From: Solirubrobacter ginsenosidimutans
GTDB taxonomy: Bacteria > Actinomycetota > Thermoleophilia > Solirubrobacterales > Solirubrobacteraceae
Assembly: GCF_027587205.1 (NCBI RefSeq)
Contig: NZ_JAPDOD010000056.1
Location: 1 to 56,694 of the forward strand
DNA length: 56,694 nt
Direction of reading: 5' to 3'
Shown here: positions 8,103 through 18,807 of the stretch, piece after piece
Layout of the letters: the number at the start of each line of letters is the position of its first letter
Position numbering within the stretch: position 1 is the first letter of the stretch
Position numbers and translations under genes: made by a program
Notes under the pieces: generated by a model
The model's database searches: none
Told to the model about the DNA's origin: nothing
Seen by the model: the letters and a program-made list of their open reading frames with translations, nothing else

Positions 8103-9532
8103 CGTGTGACTATTGTGGCCCACCCGACGATGACGTCCCCCCGCAATAGGCAAGCCGACTGCCCCGGAGCCGCACCGTAGAAGGGTTCAGAGAGTTCCAA
8201 TTCGAGTTCGCGATGGGTTCCCACAGGCGGGGATCCGGCCACGCGGCAGGGGACTGCGCGGGAGTGGTAGCGCAGCCGGACGGCGTCGACCTCGGCCCCC
8301 GGACGGTGCAGGCGAGCGCCACGAACGGCCACGCGGTCGACCGCCAGCTCGGCCCGCGAGCCGACGACGACGCGATTCGCACCCGCCTCGGTCCGCAGCA
8401 CGTAGAGCGGCTCGACGGCCGCGACGCCCAGCCCCTTGCGCTGGCCGACGGTGAAGTGCTGGAAGCCGTCGTGCTCACCGAGGACCTCCCCGCCCGAGGA
8501 CACGATCTCCCCAGGGGCGTCTTCCAGGCCGGCGTGCCGCTGCAGGAAGCGGGCCTTGCCGGTCCCGGCGAGGAAGCAGAGATCCTGTGACTCGGCGCGG
8601 GTGGCGACCGGCAGCTCGGCCTCGGAGGCCAGCGCCCGCACCTCCGGCTTGGTCAGCTCGGCGAGCGGAAAGCGCATGCGGGCGATCGACTCCGGCGCCA
8701 GCGCGGCGAGCATGTAGGTCTGGTCCTTGGCCGGGTCGGCGGCGACCCGCAGCAGCCCGTCCGGCGTGACCCGCGAGTAGTGGCCCGTGGCGAGGTCGGC
8801 GGCGCCCAGGCGCGTCGCCATGTCGAGCATCGCGTCGAGCCGGACGTGCCCGTTGCAGCCGACGCACGGGTTCGGCGTCTCCCCCGATCCGTAGCCGTTC
8901 AGGAACGGGTCGACGACGCCCGCGCGAAACTCCTCGCGCAGGTCGAGCGTGAAGTGCGGCATGCCCATCCGGTGCGCGACCGAGCGGGCGAGTCGGACCG
9001 CGTCGGCCGAGCAGCAGGACGCCGCGGCGTCGTTCTCCTCGTCGCGCCAGAGCTCGAGCGTCACCGCGACGGCCTCGCGCCCGGCGCGGGAGACGAGCAG
9101 CGCGGCGACAGCGGAGTCCACCCCACCGCTCATCGCGACCAGCGTCCGGCGGGGATCGAGCGGCACGGCGGCGTCGATGCAGGCGGCGCCCAGGGCTCGG
9201 TGCAGCGCGTCCCCGACGAGGTCGGCGGCGTGCAGCTTGCCCGGCGAGAGCCCGCCCAGCTCCGCGGCGATCTCGCGCGTTCCCACCCGCCCGGCCTCGA
9301 GCAGCAGCTCGCCTGAGACGAGCGTCACGGCCGCGCTGGCGGCCGCGGTGAGTGCGCCGCAGCCCTCGGCATCGAACCCGGCCTCGACGACGCGGTCGCC
9401 CGCCACGCGGACGGAGATCCGCACGAGGTCGCCGCACAGCACGCCGCCGGCGTGCCCGTCGAAACCCCCGGAAAGCACGACGCCGCGCCCCATGGGCGCG
9501 GCGAGGTGTTCAGTGAAGCGCTCGCGGTCCAT
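8099..9532 (-). CDS. mnmA: NifU/IscU-like domain fused to tRNA 2-thiouridylase MnmA
   Basis: MnmA transfers persulfide sulfur to U34 of Lys, Glu and Gln tRNAs. Residues about 130-477 are a complete MnmA: the PP-loop SGGVDSA (135-141), a Cys in NPCVGCN (about 222) and a second Cys in ESQDLCFLAG, the usual catalytic pair. Residues 1-120 match the IscU/NifU N-terminal scaffold, with Cys33 (VLCGDLVRI) and Cys58 (EGCGAL) at two of the three cluster-ligand positions. The third, normally a His-Cys pair, reads His101-Ala102. At 477 residues it is about 110 longer than a usual MnmA. TAGAAT lies nine bases before the ATG, inside the end of the upstream gene. Confidence 0.93.
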   Translation of the reverse strand: MDRERFTEHLAAPMGRGVVLSGGFDGHAGGVLCGDLVRISVRVAGDRVVEAGFDAEGCGALTAAASAAVTLVSGELLLEAGRVGTREIAAELGGLSPGKLHAADLVGDALHRALGAACIDAAVPLDPRRTLVAMSGGVDSAVAALLVSRAGREAVAVTLELWRDEENDAAASCCSADAVRLARSVAHRMGMPHFTLDLREEFRAGVVDPFLNGYGSGETPNPCVGCNGHVRLDAMLDMATRLGAADLATGHYSRVTPDGLLRVAADPAKDQTYMLAALAPESIARMRFPLAELTKPEVRALASEAELPVATRAESQDLCFLAGTGKARFLQRHAGLEDAPGEIVSSGGEVLGEHDGFQHFTVGQRKGLGVAAVEPLYVLRTEAGANRVVVGSRAELAVDRVAVRGARLHRPGAEVDAVRLRYHSRAVPCRVAGSPPVGTHRELELELSEPFYGAAPGQSACLLRGDVIVGWATIVTR

Positions 9533-9541
9533 CGACCGCAG

Positions 9542-9547
9542 ATTCTA
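9542..9547 (-). promoter_or_regulatory. -10 element TAGAAT of mnmA
   Basis: TAGAAT on the minus strand ends nine bases before the mnmA ATG. Its TAG is also the stop codon of the upstream gene at 9545. No Shine-Dalgarno sequence intervenes, so a leaderless or very short-leader mRNA is likely. Confidence 0.5.
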
Positions 9548-10624
9548 TTTGGCGCGATTGATGGCGCAGGCGGTCGCGCCGAGGTCGTTCGCTTTCTTGT
9601 CGAACGTCCGCCAGGCCTTGCGCTCGTCCGCCGTGTAGTGGATGGCGACATCGTCGTAGATCGACTTCGACTTGCCGGCCTTCACGAACTTCCGAAGCAG
9701 CTTGATGTCGATGTCCGTCGCCTTCAGGAATGTGGTCTTGAAGCTCTTGAACTTGGCGGGAGCGGCCAGACGCTTGATGCCACTGCGGTAGTCGACCGTG
9801 AGTGCCAGGGCGCGCTTGTAGGACTTGACCCGTGCGGGCCGGCCCGGGACCGTCGGGCCCGACCACCGCTCCTGGCGGGTGTTCTGGTCGGTGCACAGCG
9901 AGTTGATGTCGCGCAGGTACGCGTTCGTGTGATTCGGCTGGATGCTGGCGCGACGCGCGTCGGCGATCACCTGATTGATCGACACCGTGTCGGCGTAGCC
10001 GGTGAGGACCGAGCCCTTCAGGTCGCGGTCGATGACGACGATCGTCGGGCTCTGCGTGACGCCGAGGTCATTGACGAGCGCGCCGTAGGTCGAGAGCTTG
10101 TCGAGCGCCACCTGCTTGACGACGACCTCGCCGTCGTAGCGGTTGGCCTTCTTGAGCTCGTTGCGGACGTAGCGGTCGTCGTCGGCGAGGGGGCGCCACG
10201 GCTTGGCGTCCTCCGACAGCACGCCGAGCACGAGCACCTTGCGCTCCTTCAGCGCGGCGGAGACGTCCTTCGGAAGCTTGGCGAGCGCCTCAGCCGGGAC
10301 CGCGGCGATCGGGGCGGGCTGGGACTTGACGTCCGGAGCGGACGTCGTCGCCTTGCTGCCGGCGACGGCGGTCGCGGCGGGCGCGGCGGTGGTCGCGGTG
10401 GACCCGCCCGCGACCTTCTTGGCCGCCTCGACGGCACGGCCGAGGCCGGTCTGCGGCGTCGACACCGGAGGCGCGGTGGTGGTGGTGGATGTCGTCAGCG
10501 GCGGGACGGCCGGCTCGCTCTTCGGACGCAGGAGCGTGAACCAGGCAGCAAGGAACACGACGGCGCCGATGAGAATGATGCGGACGGGCTGGGAGATCTG
10601 GCTCACGAACCAGTGAATCGGCAT
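9545..10624 (-). CDS. Membrane-anchored protein with a thioredoxin-fold-like outer domain
   Basis: The 359-residue protein has one membrane helix near residues 14-32 (IILIGAVVFLAAWFTLL), then a Thr/Ala/Pro-rich linker (about 40-110) and an outer domain. The outer domain has VLVLGVLSEDAKPW followed by TIVVIDRDLKG with a cis-Pro-like SPTIVV turn, which resembles a thioredoxin fold without a CxxC pair. The C-terminal 140 residues are Lys/Arg-rich and unassigned. Function is unknown. The start ATG at 10624 puts the hydrophobic segment near the N-terminus; longer starts upstream look non-coding. Confidence 0.75.
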   Translation of the reverse strand: MPIHWFVSQISQPVRIILIGAVVFLAAWFTLLRPKSEPAVPPLTTSTTTTAPPVSTPQTGLGRAVEAAKKVAGGSTATTAAPAATAVAGSKATTSAPDVKSQPAPIAAVPAEALAKLPKDVSAALKERKVLVLGVLSEDAKPWRPLADDDRYVRNELKKANRYDGEVVVKQVALDKLSTYGALVNDLGVTQSPTIVVIDRDLKGSVLTGYADTVSINQVIADARRASIQPNHTNAYLRDINSLCTDQNTRQERWSGPTVPGRPARVKSYKRALALTVDYRSGIKRLAAPAKFKSFKTTFLKATDIDIKLLRKFVKAGKSKSIYDDVAIHYTADERKAWRTFDKKANDLGATACAINRAK

Positions 10625-10704
10625 CTCGCAGCCCGAGGTTGAGTCACATGGGGTGCCGACCCGACCCTGGACGCACATTCGGTCGAAATCTGGCGCGCAT
10701 CGAC

Positions 10705-10710
10705 TAGGTT
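10705..10710 (+). promoter_or_regulatory. -10 element TAGGTT
   Basis: TAGGTT ends eight bases before the ATG of the secreted protein at 10719, with no Shine-Dalgarno sequence between. It belongs to the same spacing class as the other leaderless candidates here. Confidence 0.5.
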
Positions 10711-10718
10711 GCTGAACC

Positions 10719-12159
10719 ATGGTCCACCGTTTCGCCCTGGCTTGTGTAGTTCTGGCTTGTCTACCGACCGCCGCCGCGGCCGCAGCTCCTCCGAAGACCA
10801 CCGTCACGGTGCCGCCGCCGCCGCGCACCGACTGGTTCTCACCTCCGACGATCGAGTGGCAGGCCGACCAGCCAGCCACCTTCCAGTGCAGTGATTGGAC
10901 CCGCAAGACGTGGACCGCGTGCGTCTCGCCGTACGTTCCCGCGCGTGGCGAGATCGGCGGCCAGGACCTGTACGTGCGCGCGGTCGGCTCCGACGGCAGC
11001 ACGGAGGCGAACCCGGTGCACATCTTCTGGGTCGCAGATTTCCCCCAGGATGCGGTGACCGAGGAATCGGCGATCACGGGCACCTTCGAGCCGGGCCACC
11101 AACTGACGTGCTCCGAGGGCCGATACACGTTCCCCGTGGCTGCGCCGTTCGTGTTCGAGTGGACACGCAACGGGAATCCGATCGGGACGGGCCAGACCTA
11201 CACGGTGACCCAAGCCGACGTCGGCGCGCAGGTCTTCTGCGGCCTTCGGATCTACTACACGCCGGACCGATTCATCTATTGGTTCGGCGATCCGTACCCC
11301 GCCGAGCCGAGTTCCGACGTGCCGGTGACCGAGCCCTGTACGAGTTCAGAAGCCGCGACGCGCCACGCGGTCGACCCTGCGGGCGACGGGCTGGACAACG
11401 ACATCACCGACATCTGGGCTCGGACGGACGACCACTGCGGCTTCGAGCTGACGCTGGGGCTCAACACGTTCTGGGATGGCGTCTACCAGAACTTCTACCT
11501 CAACTCGGACGGAAGCCCGTCGACCGGTGATCCGTCACACGCCGGGGCCGATCGCCGGTTCCGCATCTTTCGGGCCGCCGACGGCCAGCGCGTCGAGCTC
11601 GCCTGGTGGAACGACGCCGCGCTGGACTGGGCGGTCGCGCGCAAACTCCCCTACACCTGGGATCCGGCGGGGAAGCAGCTCAGCTTCGGCGCGTCGTTCG
11701 ACGATCTCGGGCTCAAGCCGCACACGATCGCGCGGATGGCCTTCGACACCTTCACAGACACGGCCGAGCTGACGTTCCCGGTGACGCCGAGCGACGAGCC
11801 GCCCACTCCGACCCCCACCCCCACCCCGACCCCGACCCCGACGCCGACGCCGACCCCGACACCGACGGGAACGGACACCGGCGGCACGACCCGGATCACC
11901 GGTCACATCGCCAGGCTGAACGGGACGCCGCACCTCACGGGCAAGGCGAGAGTCGGCAAGCGCCTGACCTGCAAGGCGGGCACCTGGAGCGGCGCGCCGA
12001 AGCTCAGCTACGCGTGGAAGCGCAGCGGCAAGGCGATCAAGGGCCAGAAGCAGCAGACCTACACGGTGCGCAAGGCCGACCGCGGAAAGCGGTTGAGCTG
12101 CGCCGTCACCGGGACCAACGCGGGTGGGACGAAGACCGTCACCACCCGCGCGGTGCGCG

Positions 12160-12170
<11 letters not shown>
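10719..12170 (+). CDS. Secreted protein with Ig-like segments and a Pro-Thr linker
   Basis: The 483-residue protein begins with a signal peptide (about 1-23, ending in an Ala run). Residues about 100-200 contain an Ig-like segment (HQLTCSEGRYTF through ADVGAQVFC). The middle (about 220-365) is a beta-rich region without a recognised family. A Pro-Thr repeat linker follows at about 363-385. The last 90 residues form another Ig-like domain (GKRLTCKAGTWSG, then DRGKRLSCAVTGTNAGG) of the sort repeated in Solirubrobacter-type surface proteins. It is probably attached to or released from the cell surface. Its last 11 bases overlap the convergent aspS. Confidence 0.82.
11804..11868 (+). repeat. Pro-Thr coding microsatellite
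   Basis: Short CCGACC/CCCACC-like hexamers repeat in frame and encode alternating Pro-Thr. They form an interdomain linker and may vary in length by slippage. Confidence 0.85.
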
Positions 12171-13937
<1,767 letters not shown>

Positions 13938-13941
<4 letters not shown>

Positions 13942-15179
13942 ATCTGTCCCCTGATGTGGTGCATGACGGACTCGGGCGCGACGAGTTTGTCCTCACCGCC
14001 GTCGCGGTCGCGAAGCTGGACGCCTTCGTCGCCGAAGATGGCAACGTAGCGGGCGCGGGTGCGTGACGCCTGCTTGAGCTGGCCCTTGAGGCTGCGGCCG
14101 GCGAGTTCGAGTCTTGCCGTGTGGCCGGCGCGGCGGGCGTCGGCGGCCAGGCGGAACGCGGCCTCCTTGTGCCCAGGCTCGTAGGCCACGTAGAGCTCGA
14201 CCGGAAGCTCGACCGGCGGCGGTTGCGTGGACGCCATGAGCATCCGCTCGACGCCCGCCGCCCAGCCGATCCCAGGCGTGGGCGGCCCGCCGATCGCCTC
14301 GGCGAGGCCGTCGTAGCGGCCACCGCCGCCGAGCGTGTTCTGCGCCGCTTCCAGCGCACCCGACTGGAACTCGAAGAGCGTGCGCGTGTAGTAGTCCAGA
14401 CCGCGCACGAGTGTCGTGTCGACGGTGTAGGAGAGATCCGAGGCGCGCAGCAGGTCCTGGACCTCGGCGAAGTGGTCGAGGTCCTCCTGCGGCAGCCGGT
14501 CGATCAGCCGCGGGGCCTTGGCCATCACCCGTTGCGTGGGTTCGTGCTTGGCGTCGAAGGCGCGCAGCGGGTTGAGGTCGATCCGGTCGATCACCTCGCG
14601 GCTGAGCTGATCCTCGTTCGCCCGCAGGTACGCGATCAGCTCCTCGCGGTAGGCCGCGCGGGATTCGGGCTGGCCGAGGCTGGCGAGCACGAGGTGGACG
14701 TCGCGCGCCCCGATCGCCTCGAGCAGCTCGGCCAGCAGCAGGATGACCTCCGCGTCCACGGCCGGGTCGGCGGACCCGATGGCCTCGACGCCGATCTGCC
14801 AGAACTGGCGGAACCGGCCGGCCTGCGGGCGTTCGTAGCGGAAGAACTGCGAGAGATACCAGAGCTTGACCGGCTGCGGCTCCTTGTGCAGGCCGTGCTC
14901 GAGATAGGCGCGGACGACGGGCGCGGTGCCCTCCGGGCGCAGCGTCAGGCTGTCGCCGCTGCCGTCCTGAAGCGTGTACATCTCCTTCTGGACGACGTCC
15001 GTCGCCTCCCCCACCGTGCGGCTGAAGAGGTGGGTCGCCTCGAAGGTGGGCGTCTCGATGCGGCCGTAGCCCGCCGCGCCGAGGAGCTTGGCGGCGGTGT
15101 GCTCGAGGCGGGCGCGCTCGTCCGCCAGTGAAGGCAGCACGTCATACGTGCCGCGCGGCGCCTGGATCTTCTTCGTCAC
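13938..15179 (-). CDS. hisS: Histidine-tRNA ligase
   Basis: The 413-residue class II synthetase starts with the family-typical APRGTYDVLP. It has motif 2 (FRYERPQAGRFRQFWQ near 110-130), the His-A motif LVRGLDYYTRTLFEF near 255-270, and a C-terminal anticodon-binding domain (VELYVAYEPG onward). It begins at GTG 15179, overlapping the stop of the metallo-hydrolase gene as GTGA, and its own stop overlaps the TTG of aspS. The hisS-aspS pairing is common in bacteria. Confidence 0.96.
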
Positions 15180-15817
15180 CGGTGGGCGAGTTCGCGCAGG
15201 AATGGGTTGCTCGCCCGCTCGGCGCCGAGCGTCGTCGGCCCCATGTGGCCGGGCAGCACGCCGGTGTCGTCGGGCAGCGTGTCGAGCAGCTTCGCGATCG
15301 AGTCCAGCAGCGTCTGGTGATCGGCGCCGGGCAGGTCGGTGCGGCCGATCGAGTTCTCAAAGAGCACGTCGCCGGAGAACATCGCCTTCTCCGCCGGGAT
15401 CGAGTAGGTCACGTGGTCGCGGCTGTGGCCGGGCGTGCCGATGACGTCGATCTCGAAGCCGGCGAGCTGGAGCTTGTCGCCGTCCTTGACGGTCTTCTCG
15501 GGCGAATAGGACTCGAACGGCCCGAAGCCCGGGAAGCGCATGTGGGCGTTGATGTCCTCGAGGATGAAGACCTCGCCCTCGGGGCAGTAGACCGGCGCGC
15601 CGGTGCGGCGCGCCATCTCGGCCACCGCGCCGACGTGGTCGAAGTGGCAGTGGGTGATCAGGATCGCCTCGACGGTCGCGCCCAGGTCGTCCAGCGCGGT
15701 CGTCAGCGTGTCCGGCTCGTCGCCCGGATCGATCAGGATCGCCTTTTCGGCACCTTCGAGGCGAGCGATCCAGGTGTTCTCCTGGACCGGCCCGACTGTC
15801 AGCCAGCGCGCCTCCAT
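15176..15817 (-). CDS. Metallo-beta-lactamase-fold hydrolase, glyoxalase-II-like (YcbL type)
   Basis: The 213-residue protein carries the di-metal motif ITHCHFDHVGA near 56-66, a metal-ligand His in GTPGHSRDHV near 130, Asp in FSGDVLFENSIGRTD, and the last His in LPGHMGPTT near 193. The order and spacing match YcbL-like glyoxalase II proteins, which hydrolyse thioesters such as S-lactoylglutathione. In a glutathione-free actinobacterium the natural substrate may use another thiol. ATG 15817 follows the preceding stop by two bases and begins with the family-like EARWLTVGPVQENTW, so I reject longer starts. Confidence 0.85.
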   Translation of the reverse strand: MEARWLTVGPVQENTWIARLEGAEKAILIDPGDEPDTLTTALDDLGATVEAILITHCHFDHVGAVAEMARRTGAPVYCPEGEVFILEDINAHMRFPGFGPFESYSPEKTVKDGDKLQLAGFEIDVIGTPGHSRDHVTYSIPAEKAMFSGDVLFENSIGRTDLPGADHQTLLDSIAKLLDTLPDDTGVLPGHMGPTTLGAERASNPFLRELAHR

Positions 15818-15819
15818 GG

Positions 15820-16188
15820 CTACTTCTTCGCCGCTCCCTGGCGTTTGAGCATGCGCGCGTACACCCACTTGTCGGTGGTGTAGGCGAGCGGCGTGTAGAT
15901 CACCAGGGCCAGCAGGGACAGGAACAGGCCCTGCTGGATGCTGGCGCCGTTGCCGAGGATCCCCACCTGGGTGAGCACGAAGAGCAGGACGGCCATCGCG
16001 CCGGCCTTCAGCGCGGCGCTGTTCCAGGAGGGCGGCTTGGACTGGCGCCGCTCGCGCGCGGACAGCTGCCCGGCCTTCTTCTGCTCCTCCGCGGTGGGCT
16101 TACGGCCGGTGCGGCCGCGTGCCTCGATCGAACCGGCGGCGTTCCCGCGGTGCTTGGTCGTCCGCTTCTTGCGCTTCGTCTGGGCCAT
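15820..16188 (-). CDS. Small membrane protein with a basic N-terminus
   Basis: The 122-residue protein has a strongly basic first 60 residues (MAQTKRKKRTTKHRGN), then two membrane helices (about 60-77 and 83-102). I recognise no specific family; small two-helix proteins of this kind are common in actinobacterial housekeeping operons. It is the first gene of the operon with the metallo-hydrolase, hisS and aspS, and its stop is two bases from the next start. Confidence 0.75.
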   Translation of the reverse strand: MAQTKRKKRTTKHRGNAAGSIEARGRTGRKPTAEEQKKAGQLSARERRQSKPPSWNSAALKAGAMAVLLFVLTQVGILGNGASIQQGLFLSLLALVIYTPLAYTTDKWVYARMLKRQGAAKK

Positions 16189-16193
16189 TGCCT

Positions 16194-16988
16194 CTACGAG
16201 AGTAGATGATCTTCAAGCGGTTTCGGGCCGCGGAGCGGGACGTCTTCGGGGAAGTCGACGAGCGCCGCCCGCGGGGCGGGCGCGACGAGCTCGGCGCCGG
16301 TGACCGTCGCGTGCTCGCGGACCGCCGCGACCACTTCGGCCGCGGTCACGCGCGTGTGGTCCTCGATGTTGGTCGAGACCTGGACGCCGTCCGTGAGCCG
16401 CAGCCCCAGCGCGCGGACGTCGAGCGTCTCGCGCAGGTGGCGCGCGATCGCCTTCGCGGTCTCCAGATCGGCGTCGACGAGGACGTTGAAGGCGACCAGC
16501 GGGGGCCGCGCGGCGACGAGCGTCGCGCCGGCGGTCGGATGGCTCGCGGGGCCGAAGTCGGGGTCGACGCCGTCGAGCCCGCCCGGCCGGCGCAGCTCCG
16601 CCCGCGTCCGCCCGCCCCCGAGCTCCCCGTAGAGATACACGGGGATGCCGAGGCGCCCGAGCTCCTCCGCCAGCACCAAGGCCTCCGCGCACGCCGCGCC
16701 GCGCTGGTCGTCCTCGAGGTAGACGATCGGGGCGACGTCGACCACCCCCACGCGCGGGTGCAGGCCCGCGTGCGTGGTGAGGTCGACCAGCTCGATCGCC
16801 GTCCTCGCCCCGTTGAGCACCGCCTGGTGCAGCTGCCCGGGCGCGCCCGTGAGCGTGTACACGGCGCGGTGATGGTCCCAGTCGGAGGAGTCGTAGATCA
16901 GGCCTGGCCCGAACGCCTTCGCGATCGCGCCGATGACGTCCTGATCGCGGCCTTCGGAGATGTTCGGGACGGCGAGCAGCGGCGGCAT
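16194..16988 (-). CDS. Glutamate formimidoyltransferase-like protein
   Basis: The 264-residue protein matches the formiminotransferase fold: VPNISEGRDQDVIGAI at the N-terminus, DSSDWDHHRAVYTLTG, HAGLHPRVGVVDVAP (catalytic His region) and SHPTAGATLVAARPPLVAFN. The enzyme moves a formimino group from N-formimino-glutamate to tetrahydrofolate in histidine breakdown. It is shorter than the bifunctional animal enzyme and has no cyclodeaminase domain. No other histidine-degradation genes are nearby, so the exact folate reaction is uncertain. Confidence 0.82.
   Translation of the reverse strand: MPPLLAVPNISEGRDQDVIGAIAKAFGPGLIYDSSDWDHHRAVYTLTGAPGQLHQAVLNGARTAIELVDLTTHAGLHPRVGVVDVAPIVYLEDDQRGAACAEALVLAEELGRLGIPVYLYGELGGGRTRAELRRPGGLDGVDPDFGPASHPTAGATLVAARPPLVAFNVLVDADLETAKAIARHLRETLDVRALGLRLTDGVQVSTNIEDHTRVTAAEVVAAVREHATVTGAELVAPAPRAALVDFPEDVPLRGPKPLEDHLLS
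16199..16204 (-). promoter_or_regulatory. -10-like TACTCT before the hisS-aspS operon
   Basis: TACTCT on the minus strand ends ten bases before the ATG at 16188 and lies at the 3' end of the formimidoyltransferase gene. It could start the four-gene operon separately. Confidence 0.3.
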
Positions 16989-17023
16989 ATGGGCGGAGAT
17001 CGTGGCAGCCGAAAGTCGTTCGC

Positions 17024-17036
17024 TAGGCTAATTAGC
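17024..17036 (+). promoter_or_regulatory. marR promoter -10 (TAGGCT) merged with palindrome GCTAATTAGC
   Basis: TAGGCT (17024-17029) ends eight bases before the marR ATG. The perfect 10-bp palindrome GCTAATTAGC (17027-17036) overlaps it and touches the start codon. That position suits autorepression by the MarR protein, which is a family habit; binding here is inferred. Confidence 0.5.
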
Positions 17037-17037
17037 G

Positions 17038-17472
17038 ATGCAAACCATCTCCACCACGGATCTCGCCCATCGCCTGCGGCCGGTGATCGCCCGGCTCGCG
17101 CGGCGCATGCGCCAGCAGGCCGGTGGAGATCTCAGCCCGACCCAGGGCGCCGCGCTGAACACGGTCGCCTGTCACGGGCCGCTCACCCCGTCAGAGCTCG
17201 CCGCGCGCGAGAAGATCCAGCGCCCCACGGCGACGCGCGTGCTCGCGCGCCTGGAGGAGGCGGGACTGATCCAGCGCACCGCCGATCCCGCCGACCGGCG
17301 CTCGAGCCTCGTCTCCACGACGCCCGCCGGCACCGACCTGCTCGCGTCCGTGCGTGACCGCAAGGACGCCTATCTGGCTCAGCGGCTGGACCGCCTGAGC
17401 CCCGAGGACCTCGCCGCACTCGATCGCGCCGCCGGCATCCTCGAGCGTGTGCTCGAGGAGGGGGCCGAGTGA
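17038..17472 (+). CDS. MarR-family transcriptional regulator
   Basis: The 144-residue protein has the MarR winged helix: GALNTVACHGPLTPSELA, then the recognition region ATRVLARLEEAGLIQR near 70-85 and the wing DPADRRSSLVSTTPAG. Such dimers usually repress a neighbouring efflux gene and are released by small molecules. The gene overlaps the MFS transporter by GTGA, so both belong to one operon. Its only upstream sequence is the palindromic promoter. Confidence 0.92.
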   Translation: MQTISTTDLAHRLRPVIARLARRMRQQAGGDLSPTQGAALNTVACHGPLTPSELAAREKIQRPTATRVLARLEEAGLIQRTADPADRRSSLVSTTPAGTDLLASVRDRKDAYLAQRLDRLSPEDLAALDRAAGILERVLEEGAE

Positions 17473-18764
17473 GCCCCGCCATCGCGCGCACGTTCTCCTC
17501 GCTCAAGGTCCCGAACTACCGCAAGTACTTCACCGGTCAGATCGTCTCGATCACCGGCAACTGGATGCAGACCGTCGGCGAGATGTGGCTGATGGTCAAG
17601 CTCACCGGTTCCGGCAGCCTGGTCGGCCTCACCGCGGGCCTGCAGTTCCTGCCGATCCTGCTCTTCGGCGCCTGGGGCGGCCTGCTCGCCGACCGCCTGT
17701 CCAAGCGCCGCGTGCTCACCTACACGCAGCTCTCGCTGATGATCCCGGCGCTGACGCTGTTCGCGCTGACGGCCTCCGGTGCCGCGCAGCCGTGGATGGT
17801 GCTCGCGCTCGTGCTCGTCCGCGGCGGCGTGCTCGCGATCGACAACCCCTCACGCCAGTCCTTCGTGGTGGAGATCGTCGGCTCCGACCGCGTGGTCAAC
17901 GCCGTCGCGCTGAACTCCGTCGTCGTCCACAGCTCCCGCATCATCGGCCCCGCGCTGGCCGGCACGGTCATCGCGCTGATCGGCATCGCCCCCTGTTTCC
18001 TGGTCAACGCGTTCTCGTTCCTGGCGATGTTCATCGCGTTGCGGACGATGGACACCAAGGCGCTGCAGACGCCCAAGCCGGTGACCCGGCGGCCGGGCGA
18101 GGTGCGCTCGGCGCTGCGCTACGTCCGGCGCACGCCCGAGCTGCTGGTCCCGCTGCTGATGATGGCGCTGGTGGGGACGATCTCCTTCAACTTCCAGGTC
18201 CTGCTGCCGCTGCTGGCCGACTTCACGTGGCACGGCACGGCCACCACCTACGCGCTGCTGACCGCGGCGATGGGCGTCGGGTCCGTCGGCGGCGCGCTGG
18301 CCGCGGGGGCGCGCGGGCGCGTCTCCCCCAAGCTGCTGGTCGGCTCCTCGCTGCTGTTCGGCTTCGCGATGCTGCTCGCGGCCGGAGCGCCGACTTTGGA
18401 ACTGCAGATCCTCGCGCTGGTGCCGCTCGGCGCGGCGTCGGTGACGTTCGCGGCGGGCGTGAACTCGACCTTGCAGGTCGCCGTCGAGCCGGCGATGCGC
18501 GGCCGCGTGATGGCGCTCTACAGCATCGTCTTCCTCGGTTCGACGCCGATCGGCGCACCGCTCGTCGGCTGGCTGGCGGGTGCCGCGGGCCCGCGGGCAG
18601 GGCTGCTCGCGGGCGCGCTCGCGGCGTTGCTCGCCGGAGTGGCGGCGTGGGTGTGGTTCGCGCGGGCGGGCGAGCTGGACGCGCTGTCCGTGCCGCGCGG
18701 GCACGGCGGACGGATGCGTGCGCCGCAGCGCCTGGTCGCCTTCGCGCGCGATCGCGTGAACTAA
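17469..18764 (+). CDS. MFS transporter, enterobactin-exporter-like group
   Basis: The 431-residue protein has about 10-12 hydrophobic helices and the start PNYRKYFTGQIVSITGNWMQ typical of the MFS_3/EntS-like group, with the motif-A-like loop GGLLADRLSKRRVL near 75-90. It probably exports a drug or siderophore-like compound by proton antiport. The GTG at 17469 overlaps the marR stop. Control by MarR is the simplest reading of the arrangement. Confidence 0.9.
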   Translation: MSPAIARTFSSLKVPNYRKYFTGQIVSITGNWMQTVGEMWLMVKLTGSGSLVGLTAGLQFLPILLFGAWGGLLADRLSKRRVLTYTQLSLMIPALTLFALTASGAAQPWMVLALVLVRGGVLAIDNPSRQSFVVEIVGSDRVVNAVALNSVVVHSSRIIGPALAGTVIALIGIAPCFLVNAFSFLAMFIALRTMDTKALQTPKPVTRRPGEVRSALRYVRRTPELLVPLLMMALVGTISFNFQVLLPLLADFTWHGTATTYALLTAAMGVGSVGGALAAGARGRVSPKLLVGSSLLFGFAMLLAAGAPTLELQILALVPLGAASVTFAAGVNSTLQVAVEPAMRGRVMALYSIVFLGSTPIGAPLVGWLAGAAGPRAGLLAGALAALLAGVAAWVWFARAGELDALSVPRGHGGRMRAPQRLVAFARDRVN

Positions 18765-18794
18765 ATCGCAACGCCCGAATCGGACGCGGACCGC

Positions 18795-18800
18795 TAGCGT
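18795..18800 (+). promoter_or_regulatory. -10 element TAGCGT
   Basis: TAGCGT ends seven bases before the ATG of the HD-domain gene at 18808, without a Shine-Dalgarno sequence. The identical hexamer precedes the genes starting at 22707 and 53195. Confidence 0.5.
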
Positions 18801-18807
18801 CACGGGC

